From Candidatus Jettenia ecosi (GTDB lineage: Bacteria; Planctomycetota; Brocadiia; Brocadiales; Brocadiaceae): a DNA stretch of 64,000 nucleotides. The DNA lies in assembly GCA_005524015.1 (NCBI GenBank), contig SULG01000001.1:1-64000 (forward strand). Direction: 5' to 3'. This document shows, one piece after another, positions 1-8,353 of the stretch (within the stretch, counting starts at the first letter, position 1; the number at the start of each line of letters is the position of its first letter). The translations under genes were made by a program, and so were the position numbers. The notes below the pieces were generated by a model. The model saw only the letters and a list, made by a program, of their open reading frames with translations. It had not been told where the DNA came from and searched no databases.

Positions 1-79
1 GTAAAAGCTCACACTGCCGCCGTATGCTTAATCCCTTATGCTCTACTTCTATTAACCTCCCCTTCTCTTCAACGCTCAA
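1..79 (-). CDS. IS3-family transposase OrfB, N-terminus (partial)
   Basis: The catalytic DDE subunit of an IS3-type transposase, cut by the window edge after about 26 codons. The visible residues after TTG at 79 read SVEEKGRLIEVEHKG and then LSIRRQCELL, which is the conserved N-terminal signature of IS3 OrfB proteins. The frame overlaps the end of orfA in another phase, as usual in this family, where OrfA/OrfB fusion arises by programmed frameshifting. The start codon is uncertain, and the catalytic residues lie outside the window. Confidence 0.75.
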   Translation of the reverse strand, partial: MSVEEKGRLIEVEHKGLSIRRQCELL

Positions 80-347
80 ACTGTACAGATTTTTTTTTAA
101 GCCATTCGTTCTCTACCTTCAACTGGCCTATCTGCCGGTAAAGCTCATCTATCACCTTCTCTTCCCGTAATTTCTCCCCTTTCCCCTGAAATATCTCTAC
201 CATCCCCTCTAATGCTCGTTTTCGCCAATTTACTATCTGTGTCCTGTGTACTTCGTATTCTGATGACAACTCCGCTATCGTCTTTTCCCCTCTTATTGCC
301 TCCAGGGCTACTTTTGCCATAAATTCTGAATTAAAACTCTTTCTCAT
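69..347 (-). CDS. IS3-family transposase OrfA
   Basis: A 92-residue OrfA of the IS3 family (HTH_Tnp_1). It binds the terminal repeats through an N-terminal helix-turn-helix (about residues 8-50, with the family pattern MAKVALEAIRGEKTIAELS then VHRTQIVNWRK). The C-terminal half is a leucine-zipper-like coiled coil (LYRQIGQLKVENEWLKKK). The length matches intact OrfA proteins. OrfB follows in an overlapping frame, so the right half of this IS looks intact. Confidence 0.9.
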   Translation of the reverse strand: MRKSFNSEFMAKVALEAIRGEKTIAELSSEYEVHRTQIVNWRKRALEGMVEIFQGKGEKLREEKVIDELYRQIGQLKVENEWLKKKSVQFER

Positions 348-426
348 CCTTATCTTTTCGGACCTCCTTTCATCTCTTATTCTACCAAAAATGACTCTTA
401 ACTACTGGTCCGAAAAACCCAGTCCA

Positions 427-522
427 TTATACTTCCCAGAGGTCAGCGGCAAATACGTCCATCGTAAGCATGCCAGCTAAAATATCTTTATGTGGGATAG
501 CAATGGTATGAAATGGTTTCAT
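427..522 (-). pseudogene. 5' stub of a DUF499 ATPase gene, cut by IS3
   Basis: The minus strand from ATG at 522 reads MKPFHTIAIPHKDILAG then MLTMDVFAADLWEV and meets a stop at the IS3 end. This matches, from memory, the start of large DUF499 proteins (predicted P-loop ATPases, about 1000 residues) that sit next to DUF1156 methylases in defence-type islands. A DUF1156 remnant lies 2.5 kb upstream on the same strand, which supports the call. Only 31 codons remain here. The rest should lie beyond the left end of the IS, outside the window. Confidence 0.7.
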
Positions 523-556
523 GATTTTTCCCTAAATTAGGCCTTTTCAGTATACT

Positions 557-931
557 TTATGCCGTCAGAATCCACTTTGCACATTTTTCTGATAGTATAA
601 CTAAATGATCCGTAAATTGTTCTGATGTATGATTCTTGCGTAAGAAATGCGAGAGAAGCTTAATAACTTTTCCGGAAGTAGTCGGATTTACCTTAATTCG
701 AATAACTCCTGGATGGCTACTGAGTGGTAATACTACCCAATCTCCAAAATGTTCATCAAGGGTAACTAATACGCGATTTTCAGATATTGCCTTTTCTAAA
801 ATCTGATAGTCGTCCGCTCTCGCCTGACCCGTTTCAGAAGCGCGCAATACATCATATCCTTGCTCACGCAAAGCTTGAGCAACATCTACTTGAAACATTT
901 GGTCTAAGTATAGTTTTAACGGCTTAGACAT
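557..931 (-). CDS. DUF5615 family PIN-like protein (putative toxin)
   Basis: A 124-residue DUF5615 protein, a PIN-fold/Mut7-C-like predicted RNase. N-terminal KLYLDQMFQVDVAQALREQGYDV and the acidic segment GQARADDYQILEKA followed by RVLVTLDEHFGDW carry the acidic residues expected of a metal-dependent PIN nuclease. It overlaps the upstream DUF433 gene by 8 bp, the usual arrangement for this pair, in which DUF433 is thought to be the antitoxin. The pair sits between the broken DUF1156 and DUF499 genes. Toxin activity is inferred from the family. Confidence 0.85.
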   Translation of the reverse strand: MSKPLKLYLDQMFQVDVAQALREQGYDVLRASETGQARADDYQILEKAISENRVLVTLDEHFGDWVVLPLSSHPGVIRIKVNPTTSGKVIKLLSHFLRKNHTSEQFTDHLVILSEKCAKWILTA

Positions 932-1154
932 TAATTTCTTCTAACTCGCTATGATCAAGGGATGCCTTTGCATAATGCAAAGCTGCATGGATATCATCTT
1001 TCGTCAATTCAGGATAACTATTAAGTATTTCCTGCCATGACTTATCCTCCGCTATCAGTTCAAGAATCACCGATATGGGTATCCTGGTGCCTTTAATTAC
1101 TGGCTTACCATTACATACTCGTGGATTAATCTCAATCCTATCAAATACCTTCAT
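924..1154 (-). CDS. DUF433 family protein (putative antitoxin)
   Basis: A 76-residue DUF433 protein, a small winged-helix/HTH family commonly paired with DUF5615. The diagnostic core is visible: INPRVCNGKPVIKGTRIPIS, then VILELIAEDKSWQEIL and the C-terminal YPELTKDDIHAALHYA. It probably binds its own promoter and neutralises the DUF5615 partner whose start overlaps its stop by 8 bp. The gene appears intact and of normal family length. Confidence 0.88.
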   Translation of the reverse strand: MKVFDRIEINPRVCNGKPVIKGTRIPISVILELIAEDKSWQEILNSYPELTKDDIHAALHYAKASLDHSELEEINV

Positions 1155-1228
1155 TTGTTATTACTCCTAAAATATTTTCTACAAATTTCTATTAATTGAT
1201 TATACAATTCTTCATTGTCAGTTACACA

Positions 1229-1915
1229 CTATTCTTTCTTGTGATCTTCATTCTTGAAGTATATCTTACCATCATTCCATCCATATAACTTCTTAAATTC
1301 TTCCTTAGCCGTTTCTTCCTGTTTTAATGCAACCCCAAGTGTTTTTTGTATTATGTCCGTTAGATTTATCAGAGACTTTGCTATATTCCCTAGCTGTTCT
1401 GCTGCTTTTTTATCACAGTTATGGTCAGATGCATCCGTGCCTTTGAATGATTTAATGTCTATTCTGGACTTGGTTTTATGTTTTTGTTTCGTAAATCGAA
1501 GCATTGGACAGCTTCGATATGTAGCTGTAATATCCAATACATCATCACCAAGTCCTTTATTTAAACCACCAAATTGACCCCAAGTAATGATTCGTTTTTC
1601 TCCAACACCAAGTGAAGGAATACCGATAATTAGTGGTCCATTATCCATTGGTTTCGGGTTAGGTGCGTTTTCGAATCCAAAAGCCCTTTGAGGAATTGAA
1701 CGATTTGTTTCAAATTTGACATCGAATGCTAACCCTTTGCCAATATTTTCAATTACTAAATTAATTATCGACGGCCTCCTATGATCCGATGCAGCATAAA
1801 CGATTACTTCTGGATCTCTATGAAGCCGCAAAAGAAGATAATTGATAATAGTAGAAGTAAAGGCAATAACTAAAGCAACTAGACTTAAAATTTCTGATGG
1901 TATCGTATCTTCCAT
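1229..1915 (-). CDS. membrane-anchored protein of unknown function
   Basis: A 228-residue protein I cannot assign to a named family. One N-terminal transmembrane helix is clear (about residues 8-30, ILSLVALVIAFTSTIINYLL). It is followed by a beta-rich segment (EVIVYAASDHRRPSIINLVIENIGKG...FDVKFE) resembling the immunoglobulin-like folds of small membrane-tethered proteins. The C-terminus is charged and probably coiled (QEETAKEEFKKLYGW). It lies between the DUF4062 and DUF433 genes, all on the minus strand in the decayed defence island, so a role in that island is possible but only positional. No clear ribosome-binding site is visible. Confidence 0.7.
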   Translation of the reverse strand: MEDTIPSEILSLVALVIAFTSTIINYLLLRLHRDPEVIVYAASDHRRPSIINLVIENIGKGLAFDVKFETNRSIPQRAFGFENAPNPKPMDNGPLIIGIPSLGVGEKRIITWGQFGGLNKGLGDDVLDITATYRSCPMLRFTKQKHKTKSRIDIKSFKGTDASDHNCDKKAAEQLGNIAKSLINLTDIIQKTLGVALKQEETAKEEFKKLYGWNDGKIYFKNEDHKKE

Positions 1916-1992
1916 ATTTTATTAAATTTAACGTTTGGGTAACAGGTACGAACACACACTAGCACAAAACGCCATATCAGCAAAATTATGAA

Positions 1993-2838
1993 TCACAACT
2001 TGATCATATCTGCAATTTGGTATCCGAGATTAGTTACTTCAAACACTTCTCCTTTATAGCCTCGCTCAACCAATAGCCCTGTATAGACAAGCTCTTGAAG
2101 TGCCGACTCCCATTTTGCAACAACCCTCCTATCTTGTTCTGGGATGATGTTTTTGCCATTTGTCTGAATATTCGTACTACGAAGGGAACGCACGTATAGG
2201 ATATGGCCATGACTGTCTTGGCTCGCTTCTTTCAAAAGAACTCTTGCCTCGTCGCTTAACTGAGGAATGCTTGTGTTAGATTCATGTATCTCTAAATCTG
2301 CAAAAACATCTCCGGCCTGAAATTGAAATATTTCATGTTCATTAACCTTGATCTGAAGGTGCTTATAGAATTTTTCTTTGAATTCCGAATAGCTATCATA
2401 ACTTTCATATAACCCTCGACTCTGACATGACTTCTTAAATTCCTTTAATTTCGAATATTGCTCCATATCTACACTATCCGGGTGTACAGGTTGGCAAGAA
2501 AAATAAAGCATTGCGGGTTTTCCAGACGCAATGTGCTTTTCAATCTCCTCGACCGTTCCGCTGGTGTATTCACCAGTTTCTGTTCCTATTCGCGTCCAAA
2601 ACACGCCTACCAGAAGATCGCACTTATCAAGAATTTGATTGTTTATGATTTCTTGTGGTCTCTCACCCATTTCAGGTGAGGAATGCGACTCCCAGCCAAC
2701 GGGAAGCAACACAATATTTCTATTCCTTGAGTGAACAGCGTTCCATTCGTAAATCACATCTCTAATGATCGATTTCTCTGATGCGACATCGCCCGGAGAA
2801 GCTATTATTACATTAAAGACTTTTGAGTCATAACTCAT
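1993..2838 (-). CDS. DUF4062 domain protein (TIR/NDT-like sensor or effector)
   Basis: A 281-residue protein with an N-terminal DUF4062-type domain: NVIIASPGDVASEKSIIRD, then LPVGWESHSSPEMGERPQEI, NQILDKCDLLVGVFWTRIGT and the acidic segment SGTVEEIEKHIASGKPAMLYF. In this fold, related to TIR and nucleoside-deoxyribosyltransferase domains, the conserved Glu is a candidate catalytic residue. DUF4062 domains occur in anti-phage and other signalling proteins. The C-terminal third contains a probable winged-helix-like region (RRVVAKWESALQELVYTGLL...FEVTNLGYQIADM). An AGGAG motif precedes the ATG by about 9 nt. It is intact although its island neighbours are broken. Confidence 0.75.
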   Translation of the reverse strand: MSYDSKVFNVIIASPGDVASEKSIIRDVIYEWNAVHSRNRNIVLLPVGWESHSSPEMGERPQEIINNQILDKCDLLVGVFWTRIGTETGEYTSGTVEEIEKHIASGKPAMLYFSCQPVHPDSVDMEQYSKLKEFKKSCQSRGLYESYDSYSEFKEKFYKHLQIKVNEHEIFQFQAGDVFADLEIHESNTSIPQLSDEARVLLKEASQDSHGHILYVRSLRSTNIQTNGKNIIPEQDRRVVAKWESALQELVYTGLLVERGYKGEVFEVTNLGYQIADMIKL

Positions 2839-2971
2839 CTAGGAAATCTCCTTGTGAACATAACATTTGTCTTTATTCTATAATTGTCCACATGTTATTT
2901 CGTGATATTGTAGATACCAAGCAGAATCAGTAGGATTATGCTAAAAAACTGAAATTTTTTTCGGTGTAATA

Positions 2972-4588
2972 TTAAAGCAACTTCTTTTGTTTTGGCATGG
3001 ATGATTCTTTTGTTATTTCTTCCCGTAATCTTTCCCTGCCCGCTAAGAATCCATCTAATAGCTTCTTTTCCTTACTCTCATTGGGCAAGATCTCGGAAAT
3101 TGCCTGGGCAACACGATAGAATGCCTCGCTCTTGCCAAATCCTGATTCTTTAAGCAACTCCAACATTTCATCTCTCTTGCTCTTTTCCCAGCAAAGGAGG
3201 ACACGATGAAGTACATCTATCAATTCTGATGAATCTTTAATATCCTCAGATTTTCTATCCTGTGGGCCAAGAAGCCGTATGAACTCCTTTTCTTTCTTGA
3301 TAAATCCTGATCTATTCCACTCTCTTGCCAACTCAATTCTACAGCTTCTAGCAAGTCTGTTAGCCTCGTCAAATTGTACTTTTGCCTCGCCATAATCCCA
3401 CCGATATAGTACATAAAAGCGAGTTAAATCAGATATTTCACCGGAAAACCCATTGTGGAGTATTTTACGAACAGCATAATCGGTGGCAATCTTTCCGACA
3501 TCCTCTAATAATCGGTCAGCACGTACAATAGCGCCTTCAAAGTTTATTACTTTCTCATATTTTCCAAACACCTCTATTGCAGAACCAATAGCGGCGATAA
3601 AGAAGTCAGCGCCTCCAATTCCCTCCGACCAGAGCCGTTCCAGCTTCTTATTGAGGTGCTGTTTTAATTCCTCCCCAACCGCATTATAAAAACCTGTTGG
3701 TAGTCGCTTCATCTTACGGGCAACGATGTAAATGGAAGAGGCAAGTGCGGCAGATTCATTCGCCCTAAGCCTGCCTGCCATCTCTGTACTTAACGGCCAG
3801 GCACCCGTCATAATTAAACCAGAATCCAAGAGTGAATTGATCATCGTTTCCCATCCCTCTGTAGACTTATGGGCATAGACAATGACAGCAATACCATCTG
3901 GTTTTAGTACACGATGTATTTCTTGAAAAGATTTTTTTAGATTATTCTCAAAGAAAGTTTTATCCTTATATGAATATCGTTCTTTGTCCCATCCTGCCAT
4001 TTCTGCAACTTCATTCGTTTTTGGAGTGAGCGGTGTCGAAAAGAGTTCTGGATACAAATTACCTACTGTTCTTTTCAGCCATACATAGAAAAAATCAGAT
4101 AAATCGGCATATGGAACATTGTTGTAATATGGCGGATCGGTAAAAACTGCTTCGAAGAAATTGTCAGAATAAGGTAGAGAGCTAGCAGAAGATTGGGTAA
4201 TTGTAGGAGGAACTTCTGAAAATGAGGATGCATGATTAATCCATTTCTCATTCTTTTCACAAGCTGTTGGCCAACCCGCACCTTTTTTTAAGAAAGGATT
4301 AGATTCTGCATAATCCCATACCATAGGAAGTGCTTGTCGCCCAAATGTATGGACGACACCTCTTCCACCTGTTGGGTTCAGCACACATAAAGACGATCCG
4401 AAATCAGCCAACCTATCTAGCCCCAATGCTAAATAACTCACCACTACCTTTGCATATTCTTCTTCAAATCCTTCACCTTTAACTTTCTATGAACTTTTCT
4501 CACCTTCTCCACAAAGGTAATCAATGCTAGCTTCTGGCGGGAGTTGAAGAGGTCTCCCCATTTATTTATCCCATAAATGGGGACGTTA
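2972..4588 (-). pseudogene. DUF1156 DNA methylase, 5'-truncated and frameshifted
   Basis: The C-terminal half of a DUF1156-type adenine-specific DNA methyltransferase (usually about 900-1000 residues). The open part (4486-2972) contains the catalytic motif TDPPYYNNVPYADLSDFF, an FGRQALPMVWDYAE segment and the post-catalytic region. Upstream in another phase I read YNVPIYGINKWGDLFNSRQ and LALITFVEKVRKVHRKL, which continue the same protein to the IS630 boundary at 4589. One base therefore appears lost near 4475-4485, and the N-terminal half is gone. The sequence right of the IS630 (from 5737) does not obviously continue the gene, so this is not a clean insertion. It is probably inactive. Confidence 0.8.
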
Positions 4589-5736
4589 TACTAATTAGCT
4601 TTCAAACAATAAATATATATGCTATACTTTCTTCGGAGATTAAATTTTGGAGGGAGGGCATAATCATGAGACATACCGTTATTGCCGGGCATTTGAAACC
4701 GGAAGAGATAAAGGAAAGAATGCTATCGTCAGAAAGTCGTCAACAATTTCAACGATGGCAAGTACTTTATATTACAGTTACCAAACGACTGAAAGCGGAA
4801 GAAGTCGGTGAACTCGTAGGTGTGTGCACAGGAACCGTACACCAGTGGATGCATCAGTATAAACACAAGGGGCCAGACGCCTTTATACTGCAAGGACGCG
4901 GTGGGCGTAGGAGGGGATTATTATCGTGGAATGAAGAGGAAGAATTACTGGAAGAGTTAAGGAGTAGTGGCGAGCAAGGAGCCATAGTGATTGCCAAGAC
5001 TATTCGTGAATATGCTGCAAAAAAGTTGGGGACAGAAGTCTCGAAAGATTACGCATATGATCTTCTCCATCGTCATGGATGGAGAAAAATAGAACCCAGT
5101 CCACGGCATCCCAGGAGCGATTCAGAAACACAGGAAGAGTTTAAAAAAAATTTCCCGAGATGGTGGCATCCTCCGTTCGAACCTTTGCGGAGGAAGACAC
5201 ACGCCCGCTGAAAGTGTTTTTCCAAGATGAGGCACGCTTTGGCCGTATGAGTAATCCTGCGCGTTGTTGGGCGCCAGCAGGCTTTCGCCCTATCGTGCCC
5301 ATACAACGAGTCAGAGAGTATACCTACGTTTATGGTGCTGTTTGCCCGGCAGACGGCGATTCTTTTCCGCTGATCTTACCCAGTACAGATACAGAAACGA
5401 TGACTCTCTATTTGCGAGAGTTTTCTCTCTTCTACAAAGATCATAGAATATAATGGTTATGGATGGAGCCCCTTGGCACAAGGCCAAAGACCTTGAGACT
5501 TTCGAGAATATTCGAATTATCTTTCAGCCCTCGTATAGCCCTGAACTCAATCCTGCGGAACATCTGTGGGAACATCTTCGTGAAAACTATTTGCGAAACA
5601 GGTTGTGGTCTTCGATGAAGGAGTTGGAAAAGGCATTAATGAATGCCCTGAGTGCTATCAGTTGCAACAAAGAAATCATTCAACCATTGGTTGGATTCCA
5701 CTGGACTATATTTTATCGTATGATGGCGATTTGGTA
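4589..5736 (+). mobile_element. IS630-family element with imperfect ends
   Basis: The left end starts at TA 4589 (TACTAATTAGCTTTCAAAC) and the right end stops at TA 5736. The reverse complement of the right end begins TACCAAATCGCCATCATAC. The two ends match at about 70 percent over some 34 bp, and TA at both boundaries fits the TA target of the IS630/Tc1 superfamily. These ends also match the two 101-bp MITEs at 36563 and 52831, which helped to place the boundaries. The transposase within is frameshifted. Confidence 0.75.
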
Positions 5737-5803
5737 TCAGAGAATTCTTTGGAGCATATTCTTTCATAAACTTTTTCATTATAGTTCAGAATATGTGTTT
5801 TGA
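4666..5803 (+). pseudogene. IS630-family transposase, two frame breaks
   Basis: Reading through three frames gives an entire IS630 transposase. The N-terminal helix-turn-helix (RLKAEEVGELVGVCTGTVHQ) and winged-helix part are in frame with ATG 4666. The first catalytic Asp is in VFFQDEARFGRMSNP, the second in VMDGAPWHK, and the Glu in FQPSYSPELNPAEHLWEHL. Frame break 1 is at a run of eight A (5143-5150), where nine A would restore the frame. Break 2 is near 5450, where one A seems missing. The last frame also runs through the right terminal repeat to 5803, so the native stop is lost too. The first break could be tolerated by slippage on the A-run; the second looks like true decay. Confidence 0.85.
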
Positions 5804-5906
5804 TAAGATAAAATAGACAAACGATTCAGAGGCACTGATAATAAAGCAGAGTAGCAAGTTAGATGAAGTAAGCAACCGGACAATCTTAAAGTGGGAGTTT
5901 AGAATT

Positions 5907-6155
5907 ATGGAAAATATTATGACAAATTTAGAAACACTGGTACGTGAAACACATAAGTCAGAAACAGAAGTAATGGCGCTGGCATTACAGACTGAACTAC
6001 GCCAATTAACGCGTGAACTTATTCTTGGTCGTTATTTACGGGGAGAAATTTCTCGTGGTGAGGCTATAGAAGCGGTGGGGATTGACTGGGTAGAATTGGC
6101 TGAAAAACAGCGTGATGCCGTGATGGAGGACTTAGCGTGGGCGATGAAGAAATAA
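5907..6155 (+). CDS. small helical protein, likely antitoxin of the DUF3368 toxin
   Basis: An 82-residue, highly helical, charged protein (LQTELRQLTRELILGRYLRGEISRGEAIEAVG). Its position and style resemble UPF0175-like antitoxins, in which a short helix-turn-helix motif (here about residues 45-65, GEISRGEAIEAVGIDWVEL) is encoded just before a PIN-type DUF3368 toxin. Its stop overlaps the start of such a toxin gene by 19 bp. I infer antitoxin function from that coupling; the family itself is not certain. Confidence 0.7.
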   Translation: MENIMTNLETLVRETHKSETEVMALALQTELRQLTRELILGRYLRGEISRGEAIEAVGIDWVELAEKQRDAVMEDLAWAMKK

Positions 6156-6642
6156 AGGCTGCTGTGGCTGATGCAGGTCCGCTTATCCACCTGAGCGAGA
6201 TCGGCGGTATTGCAATCCTACACATATTTGATGTCGTACACGTTTTCCGCATGCCGTATGGTTGGAAATTGGTAAACACAGTAAAAACATATCAAAAGAG
6301 ATACACATTACCAACCACAATTTACCAGAATTGCAAATTTCCGAATTCACACATAAAGAAAAATTAGAGAAATTACATTCCGGAGAGATAGAATGTCTGT
6401 ATCTCTGTAGACAAATAAATCTGCCAATTTTATTGACTGACGATCTTGCTGTTCGCGAGGCAGCCAAATCTCTTCAAATAACACCGATAGGTTCGCTTGG
6501 CATTGTAATCAAAGCATACAAAAACGGTAAAATCTCATTAGCGGAAGCTGAACGGTATATAAGCGACCTCTATGATATAAGCAGTCTTTTTGTTACTCGA
6601 GCAATTGCACAAAAAGACAGAGAGTTGGCTTTCTACAATTAA
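6137..6642 (+). pseudogene. DUF3368 PIN-type toxin, frameshifted
   Basis: The first frame reads VADAGPLIHLSEIGGIAIL, the N-terminal signature of DUF3368 PIN-like nucleases. After about 6255 the homology moves to another frame: PHAVWLEIGKHSKNI, then LPILLTDDLAVREAAKSL and PIGSLGIVIKAYKNGKISLAEA, which are the conserved C-terminal acidic and GTLG-like motifs. The break falls at a TTTT run near 6250-6254, where one more T would restore the frame. It is either an inactivated toxin or a homopolymer sequencing error. The overlap with the preceding small gene is typical of a toxin-antitoxin operon. Confidence 0.8.
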
Positions 6643-6740
6643 GCGACCTTCATCGATCACGGTTCTGTAAAAAGAGAAGACAAACAATACCAACCAAATA
6701 TCATTATCCTTATGCAACATTAATGAATGAAAATAAGTAA

Positions 6741-7616
6741 ATGATCATCCATACCCTGAAAGAACAAGGCAAAATATACCCGCCACACTGGCTAATAAAT
6801 AACGTACAGTACCTTACCATAATTGGTAGTGAGGCGTATGGAGTAACAAAAGACGGATCCGACCAAGATATCTATGGTTTTGTCATACCCCCAAAAGAGG
6901 AAATATTCCCGCATTTAAAAGACGAAATACCGGGTTTCGGAAAACATTCCCGAAGATTCGAACAATGGGAGGAACACCACATACTGCATAATGAAAAGCA
7001 CTATGATTTTACGGTGTATTCCATTGTGAAATATTTTCAATTATGCATGGAAAATAATCCCAATATCATCGACTCTCTCTTTACTCCCCAAAACTGCATG
7101 ATTCATATCACCCAGATAGGTCAAATGGTCAGGGAGAACCGTAAAATGTTTCTGCATAAAGGTGCTTGGTACAAGTTTAAGGGTTATGCCTATAGCCAGA
7201 TGCATAAGATGAAATCAAAAGAACGTGAGGGCAAACGAAAAGAAACGGTAAATACGTACGGCTATGATGTGAAATTTGCCTATCATATAGTCAGATTATT
7301 AAACGAAGTGGAACAGATACTGATAGAAGGAGACCTTGATTTACAGAGAAATAACGAGCAATTAAAGTCTATCCGCAGGGGAGAATGGTCAGAGCCACAG
7401 GTTATTAATTATTTCAATACGAAAGAAAAGCACCTTGAAGAGCTTTATACAAAGTCAACACTTCCCAATTTACCCGATGAACAAAGGATTAAGGCATTGT
7501 TGTTGCAATGTCTTGAGCAGCATTACGGATCACTGGATAAGGCAATCATTACCACCGATAAATATGAGCAGGCATTACGCCAGATATCTGAGATTTGCAG
7601 AAGACTTGGAATGTAA
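6741..7616 (+). CDS. nucleotidyltransferase, YcgL/COG3541-like
   Basis: A 291-residue predicted nucleotidyltransferase of the DNA polymerase beta superfamily. The core motif is visible near residues 29-45: IIGSEAYGVTKDGSDQDIYG, a GS...DxD-like pattern that binds the metal and nucleotide. A third acidic position may be in EKHYDFTVYSIVKYF. The helical C-terminal half (residues about 140-290) is typical of the YcgL-type members, whose substrate is unknown. It stands about 100 bp after the PIN gene and before further toxin-antitoxin genes. Whether it is itself an MNT-like antitoxin or a housekeeping enzyme cannot be told. Confidence 0.78.
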   Translation: MIIHTLKEQGKIYPPHWLINNVQYLTIIGSEAYGVTKDGSDQDIYGFVIPPKEEIFPHLKDEIPGFGKHSRRFEQWEEHHILHNEKHYDFTVYSIVKYFQLCMENNPNIIDSLFTPQNCMIHITQIGQMVRENRKMFLHKGAWYKFKGYAYSQMHKMKSKEREGKRKETVNTYGYDVKFAYHIVRLLNEVEQILIEGDLDLQRNNEQLKSIRRGEWSEPQVINYFNTKEKHLEELYTKSTLPNLPDEQRIKALLLQCLEQHYGSLDKAIITTDKYEQALRQISEICRRLGM

Positions 7617-7881
7617 CTCAAACATCTTTTTATCTTTGATTTTATCATTGATTAATGCTATAAAATCGCAACTCTATGCAAGAAAGTTTGCAGCATTATA
7701 ATTTATAAAATTCTACATACAAATGATGATAAAGCATATGATTATCTTAAATCGATAACTATTCGTGGGCTAATTTTACGTAAGGTTATTCATATTTGTT
7801 GCTATTGTCCTCCTTTGAAGAGAAAATCTTTTAAACTTAGCTAAAGGGTATGATTTTGTTATAATGAGATAAAATAATGCA
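7617..7881. other. AT-rich intergenic stretch
   Basis: No gene recognised. The right part contains a promoter-like TATAAT at about 7858-7863 just before the small degenerate gene at 7882. No strong hairpin was noticed. Confidence 0.4.
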
Positions 7882-8004
7882 ATGCGAAAAGAATATGACT
7901 TTTCAAAAGCGGAGCAAGGTAAGTTTTACAGACCTATAGAGGAACTGGAAATACCTATTTATTTGGATAAAAAAGTTAAGAAGTTTTATAGGAAAAAGAC
8001 ATGA
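7882..8004 (+). pseudogene. truncated antitoxin-like gene (BrnA/CopG-like start)
   Basis: A 40-codon frame starts MRKEYDFSKAEQGKFYRP and continues IEELEIPIYLDKKVKKFYRK. This resembles the N-terminus of a widespread small ribbon-helix-helix-type antitoxin family (MKKEYDFSKG...YLD...KF). After a TGA at 8002 the same frame continues DENIELDK before another stop, which looks like the expected continuation of the protein. I read this as a decayed antitoxin gene without its toxin. The family link is from memory. Confidence 0.55.
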
Positions 8005-8095
8005 GATGAAAATATAGAGCTCGATAAGTAATCAATACTATATTACACAAGAAAATAGGTAATTAGAATAAAGATACGAAATGTAGGAGATATTT

Positions 8096-8353
8096 ATGTC
8101 AATATTATTAAAGCTCGATATGCCAGAAGGTGCCTTTTCAGCACTTCGAAAGGATCCAAATGAGTTTGCCAGAGAATTGCGTCTTGCAGCCGCGGTAAAA
8201 TGGTATGAGATGGGAATAATATCACAAGAAAAAGCCGCAGAAATAGCAGGGCTATCACGCTCTGAATTCATTTTCTCATTATCTCGTTTTCGGGTATCCC
8301 CTTTTCAATATACAGCAGATGAAATAGAAGAAGAAATACAAAATGCGGATTGA
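8096..8353 (+). CDS. UPF0175 family antitoxin
   Basis: An 85-residue UPF0175 protein. The family pattern is clear: FARELRLAAAVKWYEMGIIS then QEKAAEIAGLSRSEFIFSLS, a short helix-turn-helix that should bind DNA at its own promoter. Its stop codon overlaps the start of a DUF3368 gene by 11 bp. UPF0175/DUF3368 pairs are a common predicted toxin-antitoxin arrangement, so it should neutralise the downstream PIN-type nuclease. Full family length. Confidence 0.88.
   Translation: MSILLKLDMPEGAFSALRKDPNEFARELRLAAAVKWYEMGIISQEKAAEIAGLSRSEFIFSLSRFRVSPFQYTADEIEEEIQNAD

Larger units (their letters stand above)
1..426 (-). mobile_element. IS3-family element, right end (partial)
   Basis: An IS3-family insertion sequence runs off the left edge of the window. 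It carries OrfA and the first codons of OrfB. The right boundary is inferred at about 426, where the minus strand begins TGGACTGGGTTTTTCGG, which fits the TG...CA ends of this family. Immediately outside this end lies a DUF499 reading frame that stops at the junction, so the element sits inside that gene. The left end and the target duplication cannot be seen. Confidence 0.85.
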
